The notes under the pieces: generated by a model
Database searches by the model: none
The model's input: the letters and a program-made list of their open reading frames with translations, nothing else
What the model was told of the DNA's origin: nothing
Position numbers and translations under genes: made by a program
Shown here: positions 26,769-37,579 of the stretch, one piece after another
Position numbering within the stretch: position 1 is the stretch's first letter
How the letters are laid out: each line of letters begins with the position of its first letter
Assembly (NCBI GenBank): GCA_945892755.1
Contig: CAMDDO010000001.1
Coordinates: 1 to 64,000, forward strand
Direction of reading: 5' to 3'
Source: Rhizobium sp. Q54
GTDB taxonomy: Bacteria; Pseudomonadota; Alphaproteobacteria; UBA828
Length of the DNA stretch: 64,000 nucleotides

Positions 26769-27512
26769 TTAGCCGATAAGGGCAATGTAGCAGGTCAGGC
26801 CGATCGCCGCGAGCGCGAGCGGTATGGCGAGGCTGAGCCGTGATGAGCCGATCGCCTGTGAGGGATCAAAGCCGGGCTTCAGCGCCTTCTCGCCGGTGAT
26901 CATGGCGCGGATCAGATTATCGCGCGTCAGGAGCCAGTCGAGCAGAACGCCGAGAACGTGGACGATGATCAGTGCGATCAGCAGATTGGCGAACACCTCA
27001 TGAACGCCGCTCAGGAAATCCGCCGTCCCGGGTGAGACCGAATCGGCAAACGGCCCGCCCTCGCTCAAACCTCCGCCACCGCCTGCTTCGACGTCGTTCT
27101 CGTTTTCGCCGGCCTCGCCACCCTCTCGCTCCTCGCTCTCCTCGCCCTCACCGGCGAAGAGACCCGTGCCGATAACCACGATGAGATCGACCAGCAGCAG
27201 CACGACCATCCAGCCGCCGAGCGGGTTGTGGCCGAGCGAGGCGGGCGGCGCAAAACGCATGAGGGCACGACCATAGGTGAGGACGGTCCGCGGCCCACGG
27301 ATGAAGCTCCTGAAGCGGACATGACGCGTGCCGACCAGGCCCCAGGCCAATCTGAAGATCAGCAGCGCCATCACCAGGAAGCCGAAAATCTGGTGGAAGG
27401 AGAGAACGCCCTCCTCACCCTCCTCGCCAGTCACCAGTGCCACCAGAACGCCGAGAAACAAGAGCCAGTGGAAGATGCGCGTCGGCAAGTCCCAAACTCG
27501 GATGGTTTGCAT
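26769..27512 (-). CDS. Cytochrome b561-like membrane protein with acidic insert
   Basis: Resembles the di-haem cytochrome b561/Ni,Fe-hydrogenase b-subunit family, which carries electrons through the inner membrane. The 247 residues start with the family motif VWDLPTRIFHWLLF (first haem His), then SFHQIFGF, later HNPLGGWM and a late VHVLGVLLDW His. Five helices are predicted (about 12-29, 39-60, 100-119, 172-195, 225-245). Residues 121-153 are a Glu/Gly-rich low-complexity insert (GEGEESEEREGGEAGENEND region) that I do not expect in the family. It lies inside the ccm cluster with 129 bp before ccmD, so it could be a late substrate or partner of c-type cytochrome electron transfer. The electron partner is unknown. 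Confidence 0.8.
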   Translation of the reverse strand: MQTIRVWDLPTRIFHWLLFLGVLVALVTGEEGEEGVLSFHQIFGFLVMALLIFRLAWGLVGTRHVRFRSFIRGPRTVLTYGRALMRFAPPASLGHNPLGGWMVVLLLVDLIVVIGTGLFAGEGEESEEREGGEAGENENDVEAGGGGGLSEGGPFADSVSPGTADFLSGVHEVFANLLIALIIVHVLGVLLDWLLTRDNLIRAMITGEKALKPGFDPSQAIGSSRLSLAIPLALAAIGLTCYIALIG

Positions 27513-27538
27513 TGCTGCACGCTCTGGGAGGTAACATC

Positions 27539-27557
27539 AAGGCGCTTCGGGCGCCTT
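27539..27557. terminator. Possible hairpin between the hypothetical gene and cytochrome b561-like gene
   Basis: AAGGCGC (27539-27545) and GCGCCTT (27551-27557) form a 7-bp stem. There is no clear U-tract on the minus-strand transcript, so termination is uncertain. Confidence 0.3.
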
Positions 27558-27619
27558 TGGGGACGGTTTCGAAGAAGGACTAGCCGATCGGCCGCTGGCG
27601 AGCGTTGACTCAAGTCAAG

Positions 27620-27898
27620 CTACGCGCCGTGATCGGCGAGCAGGCGGGCGGCGACCTCGTCGAGCAACTCTTCGCGGATTGCGGTGAAGGCCTTGGCGGC
27701 TGGCTCATCGCCGTTCGCGCGGTGGCGGTTCTCTTCGCCTTGGAGCTCGGCGGCAAGCTCGCGCACGAGCCGCGCCATGGTGCCCTTGGGATCATAGGCG
27801 CCCGGCGCGCCGGGCCGCGTCGCCTGACGGAAGCGCCGTTCCAGCTTGATCTTGAGCGCGTTGGCCAATTCCTGATGGAGCTCGGGCGCAAGGCTCAT
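27620..27898 (-). CDS. Small helical hypothetical protein in the ccm cluster
   Basis: Not recognised. 92 residues, hydrophilic and predicted all-helical (LAPELHQELANALKIKLERR, LVRELAAELQGEENRHRAN), with no signal peptide or Cys. It starts 21 bp after ccmC on the same strand and likely belongs to the ccmABC transcript. Coding is inferred from position, an ATG start and plausible amino-acid composition. A long plus-strand frame covers the same bases but has the Arg/Gly-rich look of an antisense shadow. Confidence 0.6.
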   Translation of the reverse strand: MSLAPELHQELANALKIKLERRFRQATRPGAPGAYDPKGTMARLVRELAAELQGEENRHRANGDEPAAKAFTAIREELLDEVAARLLADHGA

Positions 27899-27919
27899 CG
27901 CGGCCTCCGAAGCGCAGGC

Positions 27920-28693
27920 TCAGCCAGCGGATTGCATGAGGCGCAAATTTCGGATGCGCCGGGCGATGATGTCGCTTCGAACGCGAATCGTCAGCATCAG
28001 CACATAATAGGCCAAAAAGCCGATCAGCATCAGGAACAGCGGCGCCATCATGGAGGGGTCGATCGACGGTCGATCGAGTTTCATGATGGTGGCCGGCTGA
28101 TGCAGGGTGTTCCACCAATTCACCGAAAAATGGATGATCGGCAGATTGACCAAGCCAACGAGCGCCAGAATCGCGGCGGCGCGGGCACCCTTGGTCGGAT
28201 CCTCGAACGCGCTCTGGAGCGCGATATAGCCGAGATAGACAAAGAAGAGGATCAGCATCGATGTGAGGCGCGCGTCCCACACCCACCAGGTGCCCCACAT
28301 CGGCTGACCCCAGAGCGAGCCGGTCAGGAGATTGATGAAGGTGAAGGCGGCACCGACCGGCGCGCTGGCTCGCCCGATCAAATCGGCCAGCGGGTGTTTC
28401 CAGATCAACGCGGCAGCCCCCGCAAGCGCCATGACGACGTAGATGATCATCGCCAGGGACGCCGCCGGCACGTGCACAAAGATGATCCGATAGGCATCGC
28501 CCTGCTGGTAATCCGCCGGCGCCACCGCGAGGCCGAGCACGACGCCGGCGATGAGCGTCCCGGCCGCGATGACGGCCGCGAACGGAAAAATCGCGCGCGC
28601 GAGCCGCATGAAGCGCGCCGGGTTGGCGAGCGCGTGCAGGCCACGGGCGCGACGCGGCGGTGGGTTTCCTGTGTTGGCCGATTTCGCCGCCAT
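27920..28693 (-). CDS. ccmC: Haem exporter/chaperone-loading protein CcmC
   Basis: Membrane protein of the haem-handling family that loads haem onto CcmE. It is 257 residues with six helices and the tryptophan-rich motif WGTWWVWDARLTS in the periplasmic loop. The two conserved His are in FVHVPAA and IIHFSVNWWNTLHQ. An N-terminal basic stretch of about 30 residues precedes the first helix. It lies six bases after ccmB. Confidence 0.96.
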   Translation of the reverse strand: MAAKSANTGNPPPRRARGLHALANPARFMRLARAIFPFAAVIAAGTLIAGVVLGLAVAPADYQQGDAYRIIFVHVPAASLAMIIYVVMALAGAAALIWKHPLADLIGRASAPVGAAFTFINLLTGSLWGQPMWGTWWVWDARLTSMLILFFVYLGYIALQSAFEDPTKGARAAAILALVGLVNLPIIHFSVNWWNTLHQPATIMKLDRPSIDPSMMAPLFLMLIGFLAYYVLMLTIRVRSDIIARRIRNLRLMQSAG

Positions 28694-28699
28694 GAGCCC

Positions 28700-29368
28700 C
28701 TATTCCAATGTCAGCCGGAGCGCCGCCGCGGCTGCGAAGGGCGCCAGCACCAGCGCGACGATCAAACCACCCGCCAAGATTAGCAGATGCGCGCGCTCGC
28801 CAAAGCCATAGATGGCGCCCTCGACCGCGCCGACGCCGAAGATCAGCACCGGCACGCAGAGCGGCAGGACGAGCAATGAGATCAATACGCCACCCCGGCG
28901 CAGCCCAACCGTCAGGGCGGCGCCAACCGAGCCGATCAATGAGAGGATCGGGCTGCCGAGCAGGAGCGAGACGATCAATACGACGAACCCCTCGGTCGAC
29001 AGGTTGAGCAATACCGCCAGGACCGGCGCCGCCAAAACCAGCGGCAAGCCGGTCGTCAGCCAATGCGCGATAGCCTTGGCCAGGACAACCAATTCCAAGG
29101 GCAGCGCGCCAAGCGTGATTTGCTCGAGGCTGCCGTCGTCATGATCGTCGTGGAACATCCGATCGAGCGAGAGCATGGCGGCCAGCAGCGCGCAAACCCA
29201 GAGCACGCCCGGCGCGACACGCTCCAAGAGATCGAGCGCCGGTCCGACGCCGAGCGGAAACAACGTGACCGCGATGACGAAGAAGACCACCGACACCAGG
29301 CTGCCAATGCCGCCCCTGAAGGCGAGGCGAAGATCGCGTCCGATCAACGCAAGAAACGGCCTCACCAT
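28700..29368 (-). CDS. ccmB: Haem exporter membrane subunit CcmB
   Basis: Membrane permease partner of CcmA in the ABC-type complex that releases holo-CcmE. 222 residues, six hydrophobic helices, with the conserved FPLGVGP and DRMFHDDHDDGSLEQ segments near the N-terminus. Its start overlaps the end of ccmA by seven bases. Confidence 0.95.
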   Translation of the reverse strand: MVRPFLALIGRDLRLAFRGGIGSLVSVVFFVIAVTLFPLGVGPALDLLERVAPGVLWVCALLAAMLSLDRMFHDDHDDGSLEQITLGALPLELVVLAKAIAHWLTTGLPLVLAAPVLAVLLNLSTEGFVVLIVSLLLGSPILSLIGSVGAALTVGLRRGGVLISLLVLPLCVPVLIFGVGAVEGAIYGFGERAHLLILAGGLIVALVLAPFAAAAALRLTLE

Positions 29369-30072
29369 GTTTCGTCCTCGAACGAAGCGGCCTCGCCAGC
29401 GCCGGCTCGTTCCGATCGCGCCCGCCCGCCTCGAAAATGCGACAGATCGATGCGCGCCGCGCCATCGAGCACAAGTCCGGTGTGGGTCGCGACAACCACC
29501 ATGCCGCCTTGGGCGCGATGCGCCGCCATCAGGCCTTCAAGCCGCGTGGTCGCCTCAAGATCGAGCGTCACGGTCGGTTCGTCCAACAGCCACAGGCGAG
29601 CCGGCGACGCGATCAACCGCGCCAAGGCGACGCGGCGCTTCTGCCCGGCCGAAAGATAGCGCCCGGGCGTCTCTGCCAGCCCCGCGAGGCCGAGCCGCTC
29701 CAGTGCCAAATCGGCGCGTGCCTGTTGGCCGCGCATCGCGGCGAAGAAGCCGAGTGTCTCGCGCGGCGTCATCAGGGGCTTCAGCGCATCGAGATGGCCG
29801 ACATAGTGTAACCGCGCCCGATGGGCCTCTTGATCGTCTCGGACCGCCGCGCCATTCCACATCAGATGCCCGGCTGCCGGTCGCAACAGGCCGGCAAGAA
29901 TACGCAGCAGGCTCGATTTGCCCGCGCCATTCGGCCCGTGCAGCAGGAGCGCGCCGCCCGCTTCAAGCCCAAAGTCGAGACCGCCAAACACCGCGCGGCC
30001 GCCGCGCACGCAATCGAGTGCGCGCGCGTCAAGGCGGGCCGGGCCGTCAAAACCTTGCGTCATTGGAGCCAT
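29362..30072 (-). CDS. ccmA: Haem exporter ATPase CcmA
   Basis: ATP-binding subunit of CcmAB. It is 236 residues from the ATG at 30072. Walker A is HGPNGAGKSSLLR, the signature is YLSAGQKRRVALARL (variant of LSGGQ, as in other CcmA), Walker B is LWLLDEPTVTLD, and the switch His lies in VVATHTG. A GGAAG lies ten bases upstream; ATG 30063 is a close alternative. The frame extends to 30585 antisense to the hydrolase gene and is not coding there. It is the first gene of the ccmABC run. Confidence 0.93.
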   Translation of the reverse strand: MAPMTQGFDGPARLDARALDCVRGGRAVFGGLDFGLEAGGALLLHGPNGAGKSSLLRILAGLLRPAAGHLMWNGAAVRDDQEAHRARLHYVGHLDALKPLMTPRETLGFFAAMRGQQARADLALERLGLAGLAETPGRYLSAGQKRRVALARLIASPARLWLLDEPTVTLDLEATTRLEGLMAAHRAQGGMVVVATHTGLVLDGAARIDLSHFRGGRARSERAGAGEAASFEDETW

Positions 30073-30141
30073 GGCATTGCGTCTTCCGCGCCCGATGCCT
30101 AAGAATGCCGGCCGAGTCTCAGGGCGCGGTGCCCGACCATA

Positions 30142-31065
30142 GTGGCCGGCCATAGCGACGACAAGGCATCGAAGGCCATGCGGTTCTGGCCAAGATTCTC
30201 CCCTAAACCGATTGAGCTGCCGAAGCGCAAGCCTCAGGTTCGGCCAAAATCCGCGGTCGATAAGGCGCGCGAATCGGCCGTGCTCGACGTGCGCGCCGGC
30301 GGCAAGCGCTTGCGCGCCGTGGTCATCGGCCCGGGACCAAAAGAGGCGCGAACGCTGGTTTTCCTTCATGAGGGACTCGGCTGTATCGCGATGTGGCGCG
30401 AATTTCCCGCCGAGATCGCGCGCCTCACCGGTTGCAACGCGTTGATCTATGAACGCCAGGGCCATGGCGGCTCCGATCCGCTCGAAGGTTCCCGCCCGGT
30501 CGATTATCTTGAGCGCGAAGCGCGAGACGTATTGCCCGATATGTTGGATTATTTCGGCATCGAGAGGGTGACGCCGATCGGCCATTCCGATGGTGGCACG
30601 ATCGCGCTTCTATTCGCGGCGCTTTATCCTGAGCGCACCGAGGGCGTGATCGCCATCGCCGCGCATGCTTATGTCGAAGAGGTTGCCCTTGCCGGCATTC
30701 GCAAGACCGCGGCGGCCTATGAGAGCGATCGCGGCTTTCAAGAGCGGCTTGAAAAGTACCACGGCGAAAACGCCGAGCCGATGCTCCGGGCTTGGGCTGA
30801 TACCTGGCTTTCCGAATCCTTCCGGCGCTGGACCATCGAGGCGACGCTCAAGGAGGTGCGCGCGCCCGCCTTGATCATTCAGGGCAGCGCCGATGAGTAC
30901 GCGACGCCCGAGCACGTGGCACGCATCGCCGGCGCGCTCGGCGGACCGGTCGAGACGCTCTTGATCGAGGGCGCCGGCCACACGCCGCAGCGTGACGCCA
31001 GACCCCAGATGATCGAGGCGATCCAGCGATTTCTCAAACCGATCGAGGTGCCGACACCGGCCTAA
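30142..31065 (+). CDS. Alpha/beta-hydrolase fold protein
   Basis: Serine hydrolase of the alpha/beta fold with unknown substrate. The nucleophile elbow is GHSDGG (Ser about residue 149), the oxyanion region is [12 protein letters not shown], and the probable catalytic Asp and His lie in [11 protein letters not shown] and [10 protein letters not shown]. It is 307 residues from a GTG at 30142; an ATG at 30178 would remove a basic N-terminus of 12 residues and may be the true start. It is divergent from ccmA and followed by acnA on the same strand with 97 bp between. Confidence 0.8.
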   Translation: MAGHSDDKASKAMRFWPRFSPKPIELPKRKPQVRPKSAVDKARESAVLDVRAGGKRLRAVVIGPGPKEARTLVFLHEGLGCIAMWREFPAEIARLTGCNALIYERQGHGGSDPLEGSRPVDYLEREARDVLPDMLDYFGIERVTPIGHSDGGTIALLFAALYPERTEGVIAIAAHAYVEEVALAGIRKTAAAYESDRGFQERLEKYHGENAEPMLRAWADTWLSESFRRWTIEATLKEVRAPALIIQGSADEYATPEHVARIAGALGGPVETLLIEGAGHTPQRDARPQMIEAIQRFLKPIEVPTPA

Positions 31066-31162
31066 GGGTGACTTATCGGCCCCCGCCATCGGTGTTAGGA
31101 TTCGACTCGAACCATGTCAAATCAGCCGCGCACGCCGCGTGGAGTTTCCAAGGAGGTACTTT

Positions 31163-33859
<2,697 letters not shown>

Positions 33860-33915
33860 GCCGGCCGGCGGCGCGTCCCCAGATCGGGAATGGGTTTGGG
33901 ATCGAGTTGAAAACA

Positions 33916-33946
33916 AGGCGCGGGCCGGGAGGCTCGCGCCTATTTT
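33916..33946 (+). terminator. Intrinsic terminator after acnA
   Basis: An 11-bp stem (AGGCGCGGGCC / GGCTCGCGCCT with one G-U pair), loop GGGA, followed by TATTTT. It lies 57 bp after the acnA stop codon. Confidence 0.75.
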
Positions 33947-34015
33947 CGTGGCGCGCCCATATTGCCGCGCACGTCGCCCTCCGGCACAGTCGCGCGTAGA
34001 ATCGAGGAGCGCGAC

Positions 34016-35239
34016 GTGGGTTCAGGCGGTGCGACGCCCTATGATGCGATCATTGTCGGCGCGCGCTGCGCCGGCGCGCCCTGCGCCATGTTGCTCGCAC
34101 GCCAAGGCCTCCGCGTGTTGCTGATCGACCGCGATCGTTTCCCGAGCAACATGCCGCAATCGACGCACCTGATGCATCCACTCGCGGTCGCCAAGCTCAA
34201 GGCCTGGGGCCTGCTCGAACCGATCGCGGCGCGCACGACGCCGCTCACGAATTGGCGCCTTGATCTCTACGGCAATGTTCTTGTCGGCGTCCCACCGCCG
34301 GTCAATGGCAATGTGCTGTCCTTTGCGCCGCGCCGGCACGTGCTCGACGACGTGTTGGTGCGCGCGGCGGTCAAGGCCGGCGCCGAATTGCGCGAAGCCA
34401 GCACGGTGACCAACCTTGTGTTCGAGGATGATCGCGTCGTCGGCATCGAAGCGCGCGAATGCAATGGCAAGAAATTTATTGAGCGCGCACCAATCGTGAT
34501 CGGCGCGGACGGGCCGGGTTCGGTCGTGGCCCATCGGGCCAAGGCCCAGGAAATCGACGTCGTGCCGATCGTGCAAAGCAATCTCTGGAGCTATTTCGAA
34601 GGTGTGTCGCTCGATGAGGTACAACTCTATGTCCACCCGAAGGCCGGCGCCTTTGCCTTCCCTTCGAGCGATGGCAGCACGCTGGTCGCCGCCAATCTGA
34701 TGTATGCAGAATTCATCACGGCCAAGGCCGATCGGTCGGCGGCCTTCTGCGCCAGGCTGCGCCAGGTGGCGCCCTCGCTTGCCGCGGCGATCGGGCACGC
34801 GAAACAAGTCGACCGACTTTATGCCGGCTGCACGCGCGCCTTCGTGCGCAAAGCCTGGGGACCGGGCTGGGCGCTGATCGGCGATGCCGGTATGAAGAAG
34901 GATCCCGTCACCGCCCAAGGGATCCCCGGCGCGTTCCTGACCGCGGAATGGATGGCGCAAGCTGTCGCCGACGGGCTTTCGGGCCGTCAATCACTCGACC
35001 GGGTGTTGGCAGACTATGAGGCCAAACGCGATGCCTTCATGATGCCGTTCTACAGCTTCACCGCGCGACTTGCTGAGTTCAACCCACCAAGCCCCGACCA
35101 AGATCGCCTTTATCGCGCCCTGAGGGCGACCCCGACGGATACCAGCGAGCTGTTCGGCGCGGTCGCGCTGACCCACTCGCCAGCGGCTTTTTTCGCCCCC
35201 GACAATGTGCGACGCATTCTGGCGGCCTATGGTCACTGA
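34016..35239 (+). CDS. FAD-dependent monooxygenase/oxidoreductase (PHBH-like fold)
   Basis: Flavoprotein of the p-hydroxybenzoate hydroxylase/geranylgeranyl-reductase superfamily. The dinucleotide-binding motif is DAIIVGARCAGAPCAMLLARQG near the N-terminus (read as IVGARCAGAPCA). The second FAD motif is GWALIGDAGMKKDPVTAQG, and IGADGPGS matches the DG motif. It is 407 residues from a GTG at 34016 with GAGGAG six bases upstream. The substrate is unknown. It stands alone between acnA and the EF-hand gene. Confidence 0.82.
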   Translation: MGSGGATPYDAIIVGARCAGAPCAMLLARQGLRVLLIDRDRFPSNMPQSTHLMHPLAVAKLKAWGLLEPIAARTTPLTNWRLDLYGNVLVGVPPPVNGNVLSFAPRRHVLDDVLVRAAVKAGAELREASTVTNLVFEDDRVVGIEARECNGKKFIERAPIVIGADGPGSVVAHRAKAQEIDVVPIVQSNLWSYFEGVSLDEVQLYVHPKAGAFAFPSSDGSTLVAANLMYAEFITAKADRSAAFCARLRQVAPSLAAAIGHAKQVDRLYAGCTRAFVRKAWGPGWALIGDAGMKKDPVTAQGIPGAFLTAEWMAQAVADGLSGRQSLDRVLADYEAKRDAFMMPFYSFTARLAEFNPPSPDQDRLYRALRATPTDTSELFGAVALTHSPAAFFAPDNVRRILAAYGH

Positions 35240-35554
35240 GACGACGCGGGCCACTGGCAACTTCCGCGCACGCCTGCGCTAAACTTGGATCGGGCGCTGA
35301 AAGACCGGGCCCGCGGCGGAGGCACGACGGGCGACCATGAGCGCGAACGCACCTCGCGAACGACGGCTGGCCGCCCATCATGGCGCGAGCGGGCCCGGCC
35401 GCGTGAGTCGACGCGCGAGACCCGCCGCTCTTGGACGGGGCGTCCGACCCCTGGTCGCCCCCCAATTTTCATCGGCGCGACGGACTCCGATACTCCATCC
35501 GTTGAACGTTCAGGATTGCGCGTCTCGCGCGATTGGACAATTGGAGATTCCTGC
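35240..35554. other. Intergenic region before the EF-hand/ECF operon (315 bp)
   Basis: No gene is apparent. A perfect 10-bp palindrome TGAACGTTCA at 35503-35512 lies 42 bp before the EF-hand start codon and could be an operator. TTGAAC (35502) and CGTCTC (35521) look like ECF-type boxes but their 13-bp spacing is too short, so I do not call a promoter. Confidence 0.35.
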
Positions 35555-36031
35555 ATGAAACCGACCCGATTCACGCTGGTCGCGGCGTTCGGCGCTTTGA
35601 TCGCCGGCGGCACGTTCGTGGGCGTGGGCATTGCCGGTCAAGGCTCGGTGGAGCATTCGGCGGAGGCCCGCTTCAAGGCGATGGACGCTGACGGCGACGG
35701 CAAGGTCGGCTCGGCCGAGTTCGAAACCCACCACAGCGCGAAGCTCTTGGAGGCGGACCTGAACGCCGATGGAAAAGTGACGTTCGATGAGATGCAGGCG
35801 GCGCGCGAGAAGCGGCGCGCGCAGCGCGCGCGTGCCCATTTCAATTCGCTCGATAGCGACGGCGACGGCGCGGTGACCGAGGCCGAGCTGAAGGCACGCC
35901 CCAACCCGATGTTCGCCAAGCTCGACGCCGACAAGGATGGTTCGTTGAGCCCGGATGAGCTCAAGGCCGCGCGCCGCAAAGGGCACGGGCATCATGGTCA
36001 TCACGACGACCAAGGCCCTAACACGGATTGA
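35555..36031 (+). CDS. Exported EF-hand calcium-binding protein
   Basis: A 158-residue periplasmic or membrane-anchored calcium sensor. An N-terminal signal helix (LVAAFGALIAGGTFVGVGIAG) precedes four canonical EF-hand loops: DADGDGKVGSAE, DLNADGKVTFDE, DSDGDGAVTEAE and DADKDGSLSPDE. The Gly at position 6 and Glu at position 12 are present in each. A His-rich C-terminus (GHGHHGHHDD) could bind transition metals. GGAG lies eight bases before the ATG. The ECF sigma gene follows 31 bp later on the same strand, so the protein may feed a calcium or metal signal into that system. Confidence 0.88.
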   Translation: MKPTRFTLVAAFGALIAGGTFVGVGIAGQGSVEHSAEARFKAMDADGDGKVGSAEFETHHSAKLLEADLNADGKVTFDEMQAAREKRRAQRARAHFNSLDSDGDGAVTEAELKARPNPMFAKLDADKDGSLSPDELKAARRKGHGHHGHHDDQGPNTD

Positions 36032-36062
36032 CGGAGGCGCCGAACCGCGCTCGACTAGACGA

Positions 36063-36629
36063 ATGGACCAGGGCGCCGCGGCGGACGGCGAGTTGATGCG
36101 CCGCGCCGCGGCGGGCGACGACGACGCCATGCGCGTCCTGGTCGAGCGCCATGTGGCGCGGGCGGCCGGCCTTGCTTATCGCATGTTGGGAAACCCCACC
36201 TCGGCCGAGGACGTCGCACAGGAGGCCTTCCTTCGCCTCTGGAAGCAGGCGGGGCGCTGGCGGCCCGAGGCAAGGGTCGGCACCTGGCTCTATACGGTCG
36301 TGCACAATCTTTGCCTCGATGAGTTGAGACGCCCGATGCGGCATGTTGGCGAATTGGATCCTGAATTGGCGGATTCGCGCGAGACCCCGTACGCGGCGAG
36401 ACAGCGCAGCGAGGTTGCGGCCCTCGTCGAGACCGAATTGCAGGCTCTACCCGAGCGCCAGCGCGCCGCGCTCGCGCTGGTGCACTACGAACAAGTGGCG
36501 GCGGCCGAGGCCGCCGCGATCATGGCAATCAGCATCGAGGCACTCGAATCGCTCTTGGCGCGCGGACGGCGCACGCTACGGGCACGCCTCGCCGGCTTGA
36601 GGCCGGATCTGATGGGAGAAGTCGAATGA
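36063..36629 (+). CDS. ECF-type RNA polymerase sigma factor
   Basis: Group 4 sigma factor of 188 residues. Region 2 is clear (LAYRMLGNPTSAEDVAQEAFLRLWKQAGRW), with VGTWLYTVVHNLCLDELRR after it. Region 4 holds LPERQRAALALVHYEQ and a helix-turn-helix around AAIMAISIEALESLLARGRRTLR. The start is uncertain: ATG 36063 gives a normal N-terminus, while ATG 35994 would overlap the EF-hand gene. It overlaps the next gene by ATGA, the usual sigma/anti-sigma coupling. The regulon is unknown. Confidence 0.87.
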   Translation: MDQGAAADGELMRRAAAGDDDAMRVLVERHVARAAGLAYRMLGNPTSAEDVAQEAFLRLWKQAGRWRPEARVGTWLYTVVHNLCLDELRRPMRHVGELDPELADSRETPYAARQRSEVAALVETELQALPERQRAALALVHYEQVAAAEAAAIMAISIEALESLLARGRRTLRARLAGLRPDLMGEVE

Positions 36630-37066
36630 ACGACGAGATGATGACGCGCGAGCGGCTCGGCGCCTTGCTTGACGCCTATGGCGGCGATCTGAGTCGCTGG
36701 CCGGCACCGTCGCGCGTCGCGGCCGAGGCGCTGATCGCGCGTGATCCGACCGTCCACCGGCTGCTCGATCAGGCGCGCGCGCTCGACACATTGCTCGATC
36801 AGGCGCCCGCGCCACTGCCGAGCGGTATCCTCAGGGCTCGCGTGCTCGCGCGTCGCTCACCAACCCTGTGGCGCCAAAGTCTGGGCGCGCTATGGCCGTT
36901 CGGCCCGGTCTGGCAGCCCGCGATGGCATTCGCCCTCATCGCGGCGCTTGGCATCGCGCTTGGAGCTTATGTCGGCGGCCCGGATCGCCTCGTTGCGAAC
37001 AAGGACGTGAACGAATCGGGTATTGCGGGGCTCGACGGCGATTTCGACGAGGACGACCTATTATGA
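36626..37066 (+). CDS. Probable anti-sigma factor, single-pass membrane protein
   Basis: 146 residues. The N-terminal 90 residues are cytoplasmic and helical (LGALLDAYGGDLSRWPAPSR), then comes a membrane helix (about 97-117, AMAFALIAALGIALGAYVGG) and a short acidic periplasmic tail (GLDGDFDEDDLL). I recognise no named domain. The anti-sigma role is inferred from its position: it is coupled by ATGA both to the upstream ECF sigma gene and to the downstream sensor-like gene, and its topology suits a membrane anti-sigma factor. Confidence 0.65.
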   Translation: MNDEMMTRERLGALLDAYGGDLSRWPAPSRVAAEALIARDPTVHRLLDQARALDTLLDQAPAPLPSGILRARVLARRSPTLWRQSLGALWPFGPVWQPAMAFALIAALGIALGAYVGGPDRLVANKDVNESGIAGLDGDFDEDDLL

Positions 37067-37566
37067 CACTCGGCCGTTCACGCATTCTCGGATTGGTCTT
37101 GCTTGCTTCGCTCGGGCTGAACGTGTTGCTTGGTGGCCTGTTGATCGGCGATTGGGCCGGCGACGGCTCGAACCAAGGCATCCGAGGCTCACGTTGGTTT
37201 GACCGCGAGACGGCACGCGCGGCGCTACCGGCCGAGGCGCAGAAAATCGTCGACGCTATCTGGTCGCGCCACGAGGCGGCGGTGCGCGAGGGGTACAAAG
37301 CCGTGCGCGAGGCGCGGGCGGAACTCCAGCGCGTGCTCACCGCCGATGAGCTTGACCCTCCGGCGCTCGAAGCGGCGCAAGCCAATTTGGCGACGCGGCG
37401 CGAAGCGGCACGCCTCAATATCACCGCGAGCATGGCTGAACTTGCGCACGCTTTGCCGCCAAAGGACCGAAAGCTGTATTTCACCACGGGCGCCAAACGC
37501 GCCCAAGATCAAGACGCGCGCTCCGCCGAGTCCGCGGAAACCGACAAGCCGCCGCCGGCCCAATAG
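37063..37566 (+). CDS. CnrX/ZraP-like periplasmic metal-sensor or chaperone protein
   Basis: 167 residues with an N-terminal membrane anchor (about 8-28, ILGLVLLASLGLNVLLGGLLIGD) and a helical periplasmic domain of the heavy-metal-resistance type: IVDAIWSRHEAAVREGYKAVR and LQRVLTADELDPPALEAAQANL. The His in SRHEA may be a metal ligand. The last 25 residues are disordered (QDARSAESAETDKPPP). Coupling to a sigma/anti-sigma pair resembles the CnrYXH nickel/cobalt system. The actual signal is unknown. Confidence 0.75.
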   Translation: MTLGRSRILGLVLLASLGLNVLLGGLLIGDWAGDGSNQGIRGSRWFDRETARAALPAEAQKIVDAIWSRHEAAVREGYKAVREARAELQRVLTADELDPPALEAAQANLATRREAARLNITASMAELAHALPPKDRKLYFTTGAKRAQDQDARSAESAETDKPPPAQ

Positions 37567-37579
37567 GGCCAGGCCGCCC

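Noticed and set aside
27605-28783. 392-codon plus-strand frame opposite ccmC and the 92-residue gene
   Set aside because: Covers ccmC in antisense; composition is typical of a shadow.
35503-35526. ECF-type promoter (TTGAAC and CGTCTC) before the EF-hand gene
   Set aside because: The 13-bp spacing is too short for an ECF promoter, so only the palindrome is recorded.
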